DNA from: Derxia lacustris
GTDB lineage: Bacteria; Pseudomonadota; Gammaproteobacteria; Burkholderiales; Burkholderiaceae_E
DNA length: 64,000 nt
Reading direction: 5' to 3'
Assembly (NCBI RefSeq): GCF_002105195.1
Contig: NZ_MUHU01000001.1
Coordinates: 186,001 to 250,000 of the forward strand
A program made the position numbers and the translations under genes. The first letter of the stretch is position 1. Each line of letters starts with the position of its first letter. The notes beneath the pieces were generated by a model. The model was not told where the DNA came from and made no database searches. It saw only the letters and a program-made list of their open reading frames with translations. This document shows, piece by piece, positions 36,868 to 45,620 of the stretch.

Positions 36868-37437
36868 ATGACCGCGCCGCGTGACCTGCTCCGCGCCACG
36901 GCGTCCGATGCCGAAGCCGCCGGCGACGGCGCCAGCGCTGTCGTCGCCCCCGGCCGCCGCGCGCTGCTGGCGGCGCTGGGCGGCGCGGCGCTGCTGGCCG
37001 GCTGCGGCTTCCGGCTGCGCGGCTCGGCCCAGCTGCCGTTCGCCACGCTGTATCTGGCCACGCCCGAAGGCTCGGCGCTCGGCGCGGAGCTGAGGCGCAA
37101 TCTGCTGCACGGCAGCAACGTGCTGCTGCTGCCCGAGGCGGCCGGCGCCGAGGCGCGCTTCGACCTGCTGGCCGAGACCCGCACGCGCGAGATCGTGTCG
37201 TTCAACTCGGCCGGCCGGGCGCGCGAATACCGGCTGTACTACACCGCGCGCTATCGCGTGTCGGACGGCAAGGGCAACGATTTCATCGAGCCGTCCCAGC
37301 TCACGCTCAAGCGCGACACGACCAACATCGAGGACCAGATCCTGGCCCAGGAGGCGCAGGAGAACTTCCTGTACCGCGACATGATTACCGACATGGCACA
37401 GCAGATCGTGCGGCGGCTGGCGCTGATCCGGCGCTGA
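36868..37437 (+). CDS. lptE: LPS-assembly lipoprotein LptE
   Basis: A 189-residue outer-membrane lipoprotein that plugs LptD and helps insert lipopolysaccharide. A basic N-terminus (PGRRALLAALGG) leads to the lipobox LLAGCGF, and the mature protein begins CGFRLRGSAQLPF, the family signature. The conserved C-terminal region is DIEDQILAQEAQENFLYRDM-like (here NIEDQILAQEAQENFLYRDM). The ATG follows the leuS stop by one base, so it is translationally coupled. The first about 30 residues before the signal core are longer than usual and rich in Ala/Asp. Confidence 0.92.
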   Translation: MTAPRDLLRATASDAEAAGDGASAVVAPGRRALLAALGGAALLAGCGFRLRGSAQLPFATLYLATPEGSALGAELRRNLLHGSNVLLLPEAAGAEARFDLLAETRTREIVSFNSAGRAREYRLYYTARYRVSDGKGNDFIEPSQLTLKRDTTNIEDQILAQEAQENFLYRDMITDMAQQIVRRLALIRR

Positions 37438-37456
37438 AACCTTCAGGGAGAGCGGC

Positions 37457-38176
37457 ATGGCAAGACTGGCAATCGTCACTGGCGGCTCGCGCGGGCTGGG
37501 TGCTGCCCTGGTCGCGGCGCTGTCCGCCGCCGGCTGGGAAGTGGTGGAGTTCTCGCGCGCGGCGCCGCATGCCGGCTCGGTCGAGGTCGATCTCGGCGAT
37601 CTGGCCAACGCCGCGCCGCTGCTCGACGAAAAGCTGGCCCAACTCGCCGCGCGCGACTGGGACGAGGTACTGGCGGTGATGAATGCCGCCACGCTCACGC
37701 CCATCGGGCCGACGGCGCGCAAGCCGCTGCCCGAGCTGCTGGCCAATCTCGATCTCAACTTTGCGGCGCCGGTGCTGTTCGCGGCGCTGTTCGTGCGGCA
37801 CTTCCAGCCGCATGCGGCGCGCAAGCTGCTGGCCAACATCTCGTCGGGCGCGGCGCTCAAGGGTTATGCGGGCTGGTCGCTGTATTGCGCGGCCAAGGCC
37901 GGGCTCGAGAACCACATCCGCGCCATCGCGCTGGAGCAGGCCGGCGAGGCGCAGCCGGTGCTGGCGGTCAACGTCGATCCGGGCGTGATGGATACCGACA
38001 TGCAGGCCGAGATCCGCGCCACCGGCGCCGAGGATTTTCCGGCGGTGGCGCGGTTTGTCGGGCTGCATGCGGAGGGCGTGCTGCGCGCACCTGCCGAGGC
38101 GGCGGCGGTCATCCTGGCCGAGCTGGCGCGCGTGACCGAAGGCGGCGGGCGCATCGATACCGCCACGCATCGCTGA
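37457..38176 (+). CDS. SDR-family oxidoreductase (sepiapterin reductase-like)
   Basis: A 239-residue short-chain dehydrogenase/reductase. The NAD(P) motif TGGSRGLGAAL is at the N-terminus, the Asn-Ala pair lies in VMNAATLTP, the serine in NISSGAA and the active-site YCAAK is intact. The NVDPGVMDTDMQ segment is typical of the sepiapterin reductase/YueD-like group. AGGGAGAG precedes the ATG. It lies between lptE and holA, which are adjacent in many relatives, so it is probably an insertion into that operon. Substrate unknown. Confidence 0.83.
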   Translation: MARLAIVTGGSRGLGAALVAALSAAGWEVVEFSRAAPHAGSVEVDLGDLANAAPLLDEKLAQLAARDWDEVLAVMNAATLTPIGPTARKPLPELLANLDLNFAAPVLFAALFVRHFQPHAARKLLANISSGAALKGYAGWSLYCAAKAGLENHIRAIALEQAGEAQPVLAVNVDPGVMDTDMQAEIRATGAEDFPAVARFVGLHAEGVLRAPAEAAAVILAELARVTEGGGRIDTATHR

Positions 38177-38201
38177 ACCGCCCGTCTTTCAACGCCCGCC
38201 C

Positions 38202-39287
38202 ATGCCTCTGCTCCGCCTCGACGATCTGCCCGGCCATCTGGCTGCCGCCGCCAAGGCCGGCAAGCTCGCGCCGCTGTATGTGGTGGCGAGCGCCGAACCG
38301 CTGCTGCAGATCGAGGCCTGCGATGCGATCCGAGCCGCCGCGCGCCGCTGCGGCTACAGCGAGCGCGAGGTGGCCACCGTCGGCCCGCGCTTCGACTGGA
38401 GCGGCTTTGTCGATGCGAGCAGCAGCCTGTCGCTGTTCGCCGAGCGCCGCATCGTCGAGCTGCGCATCGCCTCGGGCAAGCCGGGGAAGGATGGCGCGGC
38501 GGTGCTGCAAGCCTTTGCAGCCGGGCTGCGCGCCGATGACGATTCGCTGCTCACCGTCATCACCCTGCCGCGCGCCGACCGCGACATGCGCGACAGCAAG
38601 TGGTTTGCCGCGCTGCTCGCCGCCGGCCGGGTGCTGCTGATCGATCCGATCGAGCGGCCGGCACTGCCCCAATGGATCGCCCAGCGCCTCGCCGGCCAGG
38701 GCCAGACCACCACGCCCGAGGCGCTGCAATTCATCGCCGACCGGGTCGAGGGCAACCTGCTCGCGGCGCATCAGGAAATCCTCAAGCTCGGGCTGCTGCA
38801 TCCCGAAGGCCGGCTCGATACCGAGGCGGTGAAGGACGCGGTGCTCAACGTGGCGCGCTATGACGTGTTCAAGCTCAGCGAGGCGCTGCTGGCCGGCGAT
38901 GCGCCGCGCTATGCCCGCATGCTCGCCGGCCTCGAAGGCGAAGGCGAAGCGCTGCCGCTGGTGCTGTGGACGCTGGCGGAAGACCTGCGCACGCTGTGGC
39001 GGCTGCGCGGCGCGATGGACGCCGGCCGGCCGGTCGCCGCCGTGATGAAGGAATTGCGCATCTGGGGCGCGCGCGAAAAGCTCATGCCCAAGGCGGTCGC
39101 GCGGCTCGACCGGCGCGCGCTCGGCGCGGCGGTGCGCAAGTGCGCCGCGCTCGACAAGGTGGCCAAGGGGCTGCCGCAAGTGGCGGCCGACGAAGGGCTC
39201 ACCGGCAATGTCTGGGCCGATGTGCTGGCGCTCGGCATCGGGCTGATGGGCCCGGCCGGCGTAGCGCCGGCCCGCGCCGGCCGCTGA
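38202..39287 (+). CDS. holA: DNA polymerase III delta subunit
   Basis: A 361-residue clamp-loader subunit that opens the beta clamp. Recognisable features are the N-terminal PLYVVASAEPLLQIEACDAIRAA segment (shortened here to its key residues), the sensor-like region with PDDDSLL-type loop (ADDDSLLTVITLP), SKWFAALLAAGRV, and TPEALQFIADRVEGNLLAAHQEI followed by KLGLL, the strongest family match. The C-terminal collar helices follow (LVLWTLAEDLRTLWRLR). It follows the SDR gene by 25 bases. Next in the usual order would be nadD or proA; here two minus-strand genes intervene. Confidence 0.93.
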   Translation: MPLLRLDDLPGHLAAAAKAGKLAPLYVVASAEPLLQIEACDAIRAAARRCGYSEREVATVGPRFDWSGFVDASSSLSLFAERRIVELRIASGKPGKDGAAVLQAFAAGLRADDDSLLTVITLPRADRDMRDSKWFAALLAAGRVLLIDPIERPALPQWIAQRLAGQGQTTTPEALQFIADRVEGNLLAAHQEILKLGLLHPEGRLDTEAVKDAVLNVARYDVFKLSEALLAGDAPRYARMLAGLEGEGEALPLVLWTLAEDLRTLWRLRGAMDAGRPVAAVMKELRIWGAREKLMPKAVARLDRRALGAAVRKCAALDKVAKGLPQVAADEGLTGNVWADVLALGIGLMGPAGVAPARAGR

Positions 39288-39326
39288 GCCGGCGCCGGGC
39301 GGGCCGCGCCATCCGGCGCAAACGCG

Positions 39327-40325
39327 CTATTGCGCGGCGTCGCTGCCCGGCAGCTTCCAGGCCGCGACCCAGTCCACGTCGAATTGCGCCGGCACCGGCG
39401 TGTCGGCATCGGCCCGGCCGACCATGTTGCCGCCGACCGCCAGATTGAGCAGCAGATACATCGGCTTGTCGAAGCCGGCCGGCGTGGCGATCTGCGCCAC
39501 CGGCACGCGGTCGATGAACCAGACGATGCGCTCGGCGGTCCACAGCGCGCCGAACAGATGGAAGCTGTTCCAGGCATCGGGCAGGCGGGTGCGGCAGCCC
39601 GAACTGCCGTGCTTGCCGTCGGCCTTGCTCCAGTGCGCGGTGGTCACCATCAGCTCGGGCTGCTGGCCCACCACTTCGAGGATGTCGATCTCGGGCGGCC
39701 AGACGCGGTCGGCCGCCAGCAGCCAGAACGCCGGCCAGAGCGCCTTGCCGGCCGGCACGCGCGCGCGCATCTCGAAATAGCCGTAGCGCTGCACGAAGCT
39801 GGCGCGCGAGGTGAGCAGGCCCGAGGTGTAGTCGAAGCCCTTGAGCGTCTCGGCAAGGCGCGGCGGCACCCGCTCGGCGACGATGGACAGCACGCCGTCC
39901 TGGATGCGGAACGGGTCGAGACCGAGCGGCTTGCCGGTGCCGGCGGCGTAGGCCGGATCGACATAGATCTGCTGCTCGTGATTGCCGGCCAGCGTGCGGT
40001 TGAGCGCCAGCTCGGCGCCGCGCCAGACGCCGGTATCGGGATCGCGGCCGAGGTTGTAGTGCGGCAGCCAGGCGCCGTCGCCCAGGCGCAGCCGGTCGAA
40101 GTCCTCGCGAAAGCTGAGGTCCAGCCCGAGCGGCGCGCGCGGCACGCCGGCATTGACTTCGGTACAGCGGCCGACCGGCGCGGCACCGGTTGGCACGGCC
40201 AGCTCGATGCGGTCGGGGATGACGGCGGCGGAGGGCCGGCCCGGCGCCAGGCCGGAGCAGGCGGCGAGCGTGAGGGCGAGGACGAGGGCGCTGGCGAGCG
40301 CGGCAACAGGGCGACGGAATGGCAT
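39327..40325 (-). CDS. glycoside hydrolase family 16 lipoprotein
   Basis: A 332-residue secreted beta-glucanase-type hydrolase. A lipoprotein signal ends at LTLAACSG. The family 16 catalytic motif ExDxxE is visible as EIDILE in WPPEIDILEVVG, with the two glutamates as nucleophile and acid/base. Flanking aromatic residues (YGYFEMRARVPAGKALWPAF, FWLL) line the substrate groove, and NLAVGGNMVG is the typical C-terminal strand. Likely substrates are laminarin-like beta-1,3-glucans or related polymers. It is transcribed against the leuS-holA-proA direction. Confidence 0.87.
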   Translation of the reverse strand: MPFRRPVAALASALVLALTLAACSGLAPGRPSAAVIPDRIELAVPTGAAPVGRCTEVNAGVPRAPLGLDLSFREDFDRLRLGDGAWLPHYNLGRDPDTGVWRGAELALNRTLAGNHEQQIYVDPAYAAGTGKPLGLDPFRIQDGVLSIVAERVPPRLAETLKGFDYTSGLLTSRASFVQRYGYFEMRARVPAGKALWPAFWLLAADRVWPPEIDILEVVGQQPELMVTTAHWSKADGKHGSSGCRTRLPDAWNSFHLFGALWTAERIVWFIDRVPVAQIATPAGFDKPMYLLLNLAVGGNMVGRADADTPVPAQFDVDWVAAWKLPGSDAAQ

Positions 40326-40502
40326 GGGCGGACGGCCGTGCGTTGCGACCGGGGCGGGAGGGAGGCGCGACAGTGGCGCGGCCGGCGGCGCGCGCCAAGG
40401 ACAAGCCGCACGGCCGCCGGTAACCGGAGGATTCGGCGGCAGGTGGGCGACGGGCGAGTCGGCCGGGCGCGATTCCGTGGCGCGCGGCTGCCGCCAGGCG
40501 GC

Positions 40503-42079
40503 TCAGCCGGCCAGCCAGCGGCGGGCCAGCGCCGCGGCGTCGACCGCGCCGCCGCTGTCCACCGCGATGACGCCGGCCTCGTCGGGCGCGAGCGCTTCCT
40601 GCGTGGCCTGCTGGCGCGCGAGCACGGCGGCGTCGGCTTCGGACGGGTCGTTGCCGGCGGCGGCGCGGGCCGCGAGCCGCGCACCGAGCAGGGCCGGATC
40701 GGCGCGGCAGTCGAGGATGGCGAAGGGCAGCGCGCGGCCGGCCGCCAGCGCGCGGAAGGCGTCGCGCTCGGCACGGCGCAGAAAGGCGGCATCGACGATG
40801 ACCGGCCAGCCGGCATCGAGCGCCGGGCCGGCCAGCGCGAGCAGGCGGTCGAAGGTGGCGCGCGTGGCCTGCGGCGTGTAGATGCCGCTGGCGCCGGCCA
40901 GCGCGGCGTCGGCCCGCGAGCTGGCCAGCGGCGCCAGACCGAACAGCCGCTTGCGCTCGACATCCGAGCGCAGCCGCAACGCGCCGGCCTGCTCGACGAG
41001 TTGCAGCGCCAGCCGGCTCTTGCCCGCGCCGGACAGGCCGTGGGTGATGAGCAGGCGCGGCGCGGCGGGCCGGGTCAGGCGGGCGGCGACGGCGAGGTAG
41101 TCGGGCGGCGCGGCGCCCGGCTCGGCGCCCGAGGCGAGGCCCGGCCCGGCGTCCGGCGCGTCGCCCGACGGCGCACTCGGCTCGGCGCCCCGGCCGGCGC
41201 CATCGGCCGCCGCCAGCCGCGCAACCAGCGCCCGCACCGTCGCCCGCGCCACCAGATGGAAGCGCAGCGCCGCCACGCCGGCGAAGTCGCCGCTCGCCTG
41301 CAACCAGCCATCGAGCAACCGGAAGCCGAGATCGGCGCGGCCATGCGCGATCAGGTCCATGACCGGGAAGGCGAGATCGGCCTGCGGATCGATCCAGCGC
41401 AGCGCCGGGTCGAACTCGATGCAGTCGAAGGCGGTGAGCCGGCCGTCGAGCGCGACCAGATTGGCCAGATGCAGATCGCCGTGGCATTCGCGCAGCTGGC
41501 CGGCGGCATGGCGGGCGGCCCAGAACGGCGCCAGGCGTGCGGCGTCGGCAACGGTCCAGGCGCGCAGCGGCGCGAGGCGGGCATCGACCGGCGCCAGCGC
41601 GGCGAGCTGGTCGAGCACGGCGAGCGCGGTGGCGCCGGCATCGGCGGCGGGCGCGGCGGCCGCCAGCACCGGCGCCGCGCGATGGAAGTCGGCCAGCGTC
41701 TGCGCCAGCGAATCGATCGCCGCCGCATCGAGCCGGCCGGCGGCGAGCAGCTCGCTCGCCAGCGCGCCGGCGGGGAACTGGCGCATGCGTACCGCCCAGT
41801 CCACCACCGCGCCGGCGGCATCGCAGAGCGGCTGCATGTCGAGGTAGAGCCCGGGCGCGAGCCGCCGGTTGAGCCGCAGCTCCTCGGCGCACAGCTGGCG
41901 CCGCCGCGCCGGCGTGCTGGCGTCGAGAAAGGGCAGGAGCAGCGGCCGCTTGATCTTCCAGGCGCACTCGCCGTCGAGCAGCAGCCACGAGATGTGGGTG
42001 GCGACCAGTCGCGGCGGCGGCCGTGGCGGCGCGCCAGTTGCGCCGCGAGCGCGGCGACATGGGCAGGCAGATCGGACAT
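40503..42079 (-). CDS. APH-like/AAA-type bifunctional ATP-binding protein, apparently frameshifted near the N-terminus
   Basis: A protein of about 525 residues if one base is restored. The N-terminal half resembles the aminoglycoside phosphotransferase fold with the catalytic loop ECHGDLHLANLV and the metal-binding FDCIEFD. The C-terminal half is a P-loop kinase with GLSGAGKSRLALQL. The start and first about 24 codons (MSDLPAHVAALAAQL) are in one frame from ATG 42079. The conserved segment LVATHISWLLLDGECAWKIK, at about 41950-42011, is in another frame that has no upstream start codon. The switch falls in a GCC/CGG-rich run at about 42010-42035. Either the gene is a recent pseudogene or the assembly lacks a base. 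The substrate is unknown. Confidence 0.75.
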
Positions 42080-42173
42080 GGCGGAAGCGGTCATCTCAAC
42101 CCCGGGAGCATTGGCGCGAGCCGCGCCGCGACTCGACTAACATCGCAGGTTTCCGTGCCACCGGCAGACGACG

Positions 42174-43457
42174 ATGGACAGCAAGACCGACATCACCACC
42201 ACCCTGCGCCAGATCGGCGCCGCCGCGCGCGCCGCCAGCCGCCTCATGGCCCGGGCCGATACCGCGCGCAAGAATGCCGCGCTGCTGCACATCGCAGCCG
42301 CGATCCGCGCCCAGCGCGCCGCGCTCAAGACCGCCAACGACGAGGATGTGGCCGCCGCCCGCGCCGCCGGCCTCGCGCCGGCGCTGGTCGAGCGGCTGGC
42401 CCTCGGCGACAAGGCCATCGACACCATGGCCGAAGGGCTGGAGCAGATCGCCGCGCTGGCCGACCCGATCGGCGAGATCACCAACCTGCGCTTTCGCCCG
42501 AGCGGCATCCAGGTCGGCCAGATGCGCGTGCCGCTCGGCGTGATCGGCATCATTTACGAGGCCCGGCCCAACGTGACCGTCGATGCCGCCGGCCTGTGCA
42601 TCAAGAGCGGCAACGCCACCGTGCTGCGCGGCGGCTCCGAAGCCATCCGCTGCAACACCGCGCTGGCAAAGCTGGTGCGCGACGGGCTCGAAGCCGCCGG
42701 TCTGCCGGCCGACGGCGTGCAGGTGATCGAGACCACCGACCGCGCCGCCGTGGGCGCGATGATTACCCTGCCCGAGTACATCGACGTGATCGTGCCGCGC
42801 GGCGGCAAGAGCCTGATCGAGCGCATCGCGCGCGAGGCCACGGTGCCGGTCATCAAGCATCTCGACGGCATCTGCCATGTCTACATCGACGACGAGGCCG
42901 ATCTCGACAAGGCCATCCGCATCGCCGACAACGCCAAGACCCAGCGCTACGCACCCTGCAACACGATGGAGACGCTGCTGGTCAACGCCGCCGTCGCGCC
43001 GGCCGTGCTGCCGCCGCTGTGCCGCATCTACCAGGACAAGGGCGTCGAGCTGCGCGTCTGCGCCGACACCCGCGCGGTGCTGGAGGCAGCCGGCTTCAGC
43101 GGTCTGGTCGATGCCACCGAAGCCGACTGGCGCACCGAATATCTCGCGCCGATCCTGTCGATCAGGCTGGTCGACAGCGTCGATGCGGCGATGGACCACA
43201 TCAACACCTACAGCTCGCAGCACACCGAGGCCATCGTCACCGAGAACTACTCGAAGGCGATGCGCTTCCTGCGCGAGGTGGATTCGGCGTCGGTGATGGT
43301 CAACGCCAGCACGCGCTTTGCCGACGGCTTCGAGTACGGGCTCGGCGCGGAAATCGGCATCAGCACCAACAAGCTGCATGCGCGCGGGCCGGTCGGGCTC
43401 GACGGGCTCACCTCGCTCAAGTACGTGGTGCTCGGCAGCGGTCAGGTGCGCAGCTGA
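42174..43457 (+). CDS. proA: gamma-glutamyl phosphate reductase
   Basis: A 427-residue enzyme reducing gamma-glutamyl phosphate to the semialdehyde in proline synthesis. Family features include [34 protein letters not shown] and the catalytic cysteine in [13 protein letters not shown], with [13 protein letters not shown] and [20 protein letters not shown] near the end. Length is usual. It has its own upstream gap, with a possible -10 TAACAT at 42138-42143. The end overlaps the likely CTG start of the next gene. Confidence 0.96.
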   Translation: MDSKTDITTTLRQIGAAARAASRLMARADTARKNAALLHIAAAIRAQRAALKTANDEDVAAARAAGLAPALVERLALGDKAIDTMAEGLEQIAALADPIGEITNLRFRPSGIQVGQMRVPLGVIGIIYEARPNVTVDAAGLCIKSGNATVLRGGSEAIRCNTALAKLVRDGLEAAGLPADGVQVIETTDRAAVGAMITLPEYIDVIVPRGGKSLIERIAREATVPVIKHLDGICHVYIDDEADLDKAIRIADNAKTQRYAPCNTMETLLVNAAVAPAVLPPLCRIYQDKGVELRVCADTRAVLEAAGFSGLVDATEADWRTEYLAPILSIRLVDSVDAAMDHINTYSSQHTEAIVTENYSKAMRFLREVDSASVMVNASTRFADGFEYGLGAEIGISTNKLHARGPVGLDGLTSLKYVVLGSGQVRS

Positions 43458-45124
43458 GCGCGCCGGCAGTACCGGCCGACGCCGCCGCGCGCCAGGCCGG
43501 GCGCTGGCTGCTCGGGCTGATTCTGGCGGTCGGGCTGGTGCGGCTGTTCACGCTCGGCGCCTATGTGCTCTACGACACCACCGAGGCGCGCTACGGCGAG
43601 GTCGCCCGGCTGATGCTGGCGAGCGGCGACTGGATCACGCCGCAGAACGATCCGGGCGTGCCGTTCTGGGCCAAGCCGCCGCTCTATGCCTGGGCCGGCG
43701 CCGCGTCGATGGCGGTGTTTGGCGTCAATGAATTCGCGGTGCGGCTGCCGTCGCTGCTGTTCTTCGCGGCGACCTGCGCCATCGTGTTTGCCTGGGGCCG
43801 CGAGCTGGTGCCGGCGCCCGGCTACCGGCCGCGCGCCGGCCTCGTGCCGGGCCAGCCGTCAGCCTACGACGCCGCCGGCCGCCACGCCGCCGCGCGCGCC
43901 GACACTGCGCTGCGCCGCGCCACGGGCCTCGCCGCCGTCTTCATCCTGGCGACGATGCCGCTCGCCTTTGTCAGCGCCGGCGCGGTCATGACCGAGGCGT
44001 CGCTGGTCTTCTGCACCACCTGGCTGATCGCCGCCTTCCGCTTTGCCGTGGTGGCGCGCGGCGCCAGCGACCGGCCGGCGGCGCCGGTCTGGCGCTGGGG
44101 CTTCTTCGTGGCGGCGGGGCTCGGCATGCTGGCCAAGGGGCCGGTGGCGCTGGTCTATGCCGGCCTGCCGATCTTTGCCTGGACGCTGCTGCACAACCGC
44201 TGGCTGACGCTGTGGCGCGGCTTGCCGTGGCTGCGCGGCACGCTGCTGGCCGGCGCCATCTGCGCGCCCTGGTACATCGCGGCCGAGATCCGCACGCCGG
44301 GCTACTGGGAATACTTCTTCATCGGCGAGCACTACAAGCGCTTCACCGAGCCCGGCTGGGCCGGCGACCGCTACGGCAATGCCCACACCGAGCCGCACGG
44401 CCAGATCTGGATCGACTGGCTGGCCGGCGCCGCACCGTGGACCGTCGCAGCCGGCGCGCTGGTGCTGGTGGCGCTCTGGCGCGGCATCGCGCGCCGCCGC
44501 GCCGCCGCGCCGGCACCCACGGCTGCGAGCCGGCAAGGCCGCGCCACCGGCGTCAGCCGCCACGGCAGCGCGCCCTGGTCGCGCGACGAGCTGGTCTATC
44601 TGCTGCTCGCGGCCTTCTGCGCCCAGGGCTTCTTCACGATGTCGGGCAACCTCATCTGGACCTATTCGCTGCCGGCGCTGCCGGCGCTCGCGCTGCTGCT
44701 CGCGCCCTGGCTGGCCGGCGCCGACCGCTGGGCGCCGGCACTGCGCCGTGCGGCTGCCGTGCTGCCGCTGATCTTCGCCATCGGCTTCTGGAGCTGGGCG
44801 CCGAGTTACGCCGATGGCCGCTCGGTGGCGCGGCTGGTCGCCGACTGGCGCAGCGCCGAAGCCGACGCGCCCGGCGAGCTGCTGTTCGTGCGCGCGGCGC
44901 TGCCGCATTCGGCCAAGTTCTATTCGCGGGCCACGGCGCGCGCGGTGTCGCTCGACGAGGCGCTGGCGCTGGTCGATGCCGATCGCACGGTGTATTTCGC
45001 CATCGGCCATGTCGACGACGATCACGCCAGCATCCCGCCCGAGTTCGCCGAACGCTTCGGCGACCGCATCCAACTGCTCGGCAGTTACCGGCATTACTCG
45101 CTGTTCCGGCATCGCGGCCACTGA
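43454..45124 (+). CDS. ArnT-like GT39 membrane glycosyltransferase (non-ATG start)
   Basis: A membrane protein of about 556 residues in the ArnT/PMT_2 superfamily. The catalytic loop signature is clear: [20 protein letters not shown], then [20 protein letters not shown]. Around ten hydrophobic helices follow, then a short soluble end ([16 protein letters not shown]). No ATG, GTG or TTG exists upstream of the first membrane helix in this frame. CTG 43454 overlaps the proA stop (CTGA) and has AGGTG at 43444-43448, so I propose it as the start; the next GTG at 43538 would cut into the first helix. This family moves polyprenyl-linked sugars to lipid A or other acceptors. Confidence 0.75.
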   Translation: MSAPAVPADAAARQAGRWLLGLILAVGLVRLFTLGAYVLYDTTEARYGEVARLMLASGDWITPQNDPGVPFWAKPPLYAWAGAASMAVFGVNEFAVRLPSLLFFAATCAIVFAWGRELVPAPGYRPRAGLVPGQPSAYDAAGRHAAARADTALRRATGLAAVFILATMPLAFVSAGAVMTEASLVFCTTWLIAAFRFAVVARGASDRPAAPVWRWGFFVAAGLGMLAKGPVALVYAGLPIFAWTLLHNRWLTLWRGLPWLRGTLLAGAICAPWYIAAEIRTPGYWEYFFIGEHYKRFTEPGWAGDRYGNAHTEPHGQIWIDWLAGAAPWTVAAGALVLVALWRGIARRRAAAPAPTAASRQGRATGVSRHGSAPWSRDELVYLLLAAFCAQGFFTMSGNLIWTYSLPALPALALLLAPWLAGADRWAPALRRAAAVLPLIFAIGFWSWAPSYADGRSVARLVADWRSAEADAPGELLFVRAALPHSAKFYSRATARAVSLDEALALVDADRTVYFAIGHVDDDHASIPPEFAERFGDRIQLLGSYRHYSLFRHRGH

Positions 45125-45166
45125 CGGCGGGCTACACTGGCCGGTTTTCGCCGCCGGTTGCCCGCC

Positions 45167-45607
45167 ATGACCCCTGCCTATCTCTGGATCAAGACTTTCC
45201 ACATCGTCTTCGTGGTCAGCTGGTACGCGGGGCTGTTTTATTTGCCGCGGCTGTTCGTCTATCACTCGCTCGCGTCCGACCCGGTCGGCATCGAGCGGCT
45301 GCAAACCCAGGAGCGCAAGCTCTACTGGGGCATCATGACCCCGGCTGCGGTGATCGCCGTGGCCCTCGGGCTCGTGATGTGGCTGGGCTATCCGATGTGG
45401 AAGGTGCCCGGCAACGGCTGGCTGCATGCCAAGGCCAGCCTCGTCCTGATCCTGCTTGCCGTGCATGTGTACCTCGGCAAGCTGATGATCGATTTCCGCC
45501 ATGGCCGCAACCGCCATGGTCATGTGTTCTACCGCTGGCTGAACGAAATCCCCGCGCTGCCCATCCTCATCGGTGCAGTTGCGCTCGTGATCTTCAAGCC
45601 GTTCTGA
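45167..45607 (+). CDS. hemJ: HemJ-type protoporphyrinogen IX oxidase (CopD-like membrane protein)
   Basis: A 146-residue inner-membrane protein with four hydrophobic helices, matching the HemJ (UPF0093) family. HemJ oxidises protoporphyrinogen IX in heme synthesis in bacteria without HemG or HemY. The N-terminal histidine lies in KTFHIVFVVSWYAGLFYLPR, and the lysine-containing second motif in LHAKASLVLIL, as in the family. The C-terminus ends IFKPF, also typical. The ATG at 45167 is followed 13 bases after its stop by the rRNA methyltransferase gene. Confidence 0.88.
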   Translation: MTPAYLWIKTFHIVFVVSWYAGLFYLPRLFVYHSLASDPVGIERLQTQERKLYWGIMTPAAVIAVALGLVMWLGYPMWKVPGNGWLHAKASLVLILLAVHVYLGKLMIDFRHGRNRHGHVFYRWLNEIPALPILIGAVALVIFKPF

Positions 45608-45620
45608 AAGCGAGCCTGCC

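Noticed and set aside
34107..37205. 1032-codon minus-strand frame opposite leuS and lptE
   Set aside because: It mirrors leuS, whose motifs are unambiguous. The antisense product has no family features and no ribosome site.
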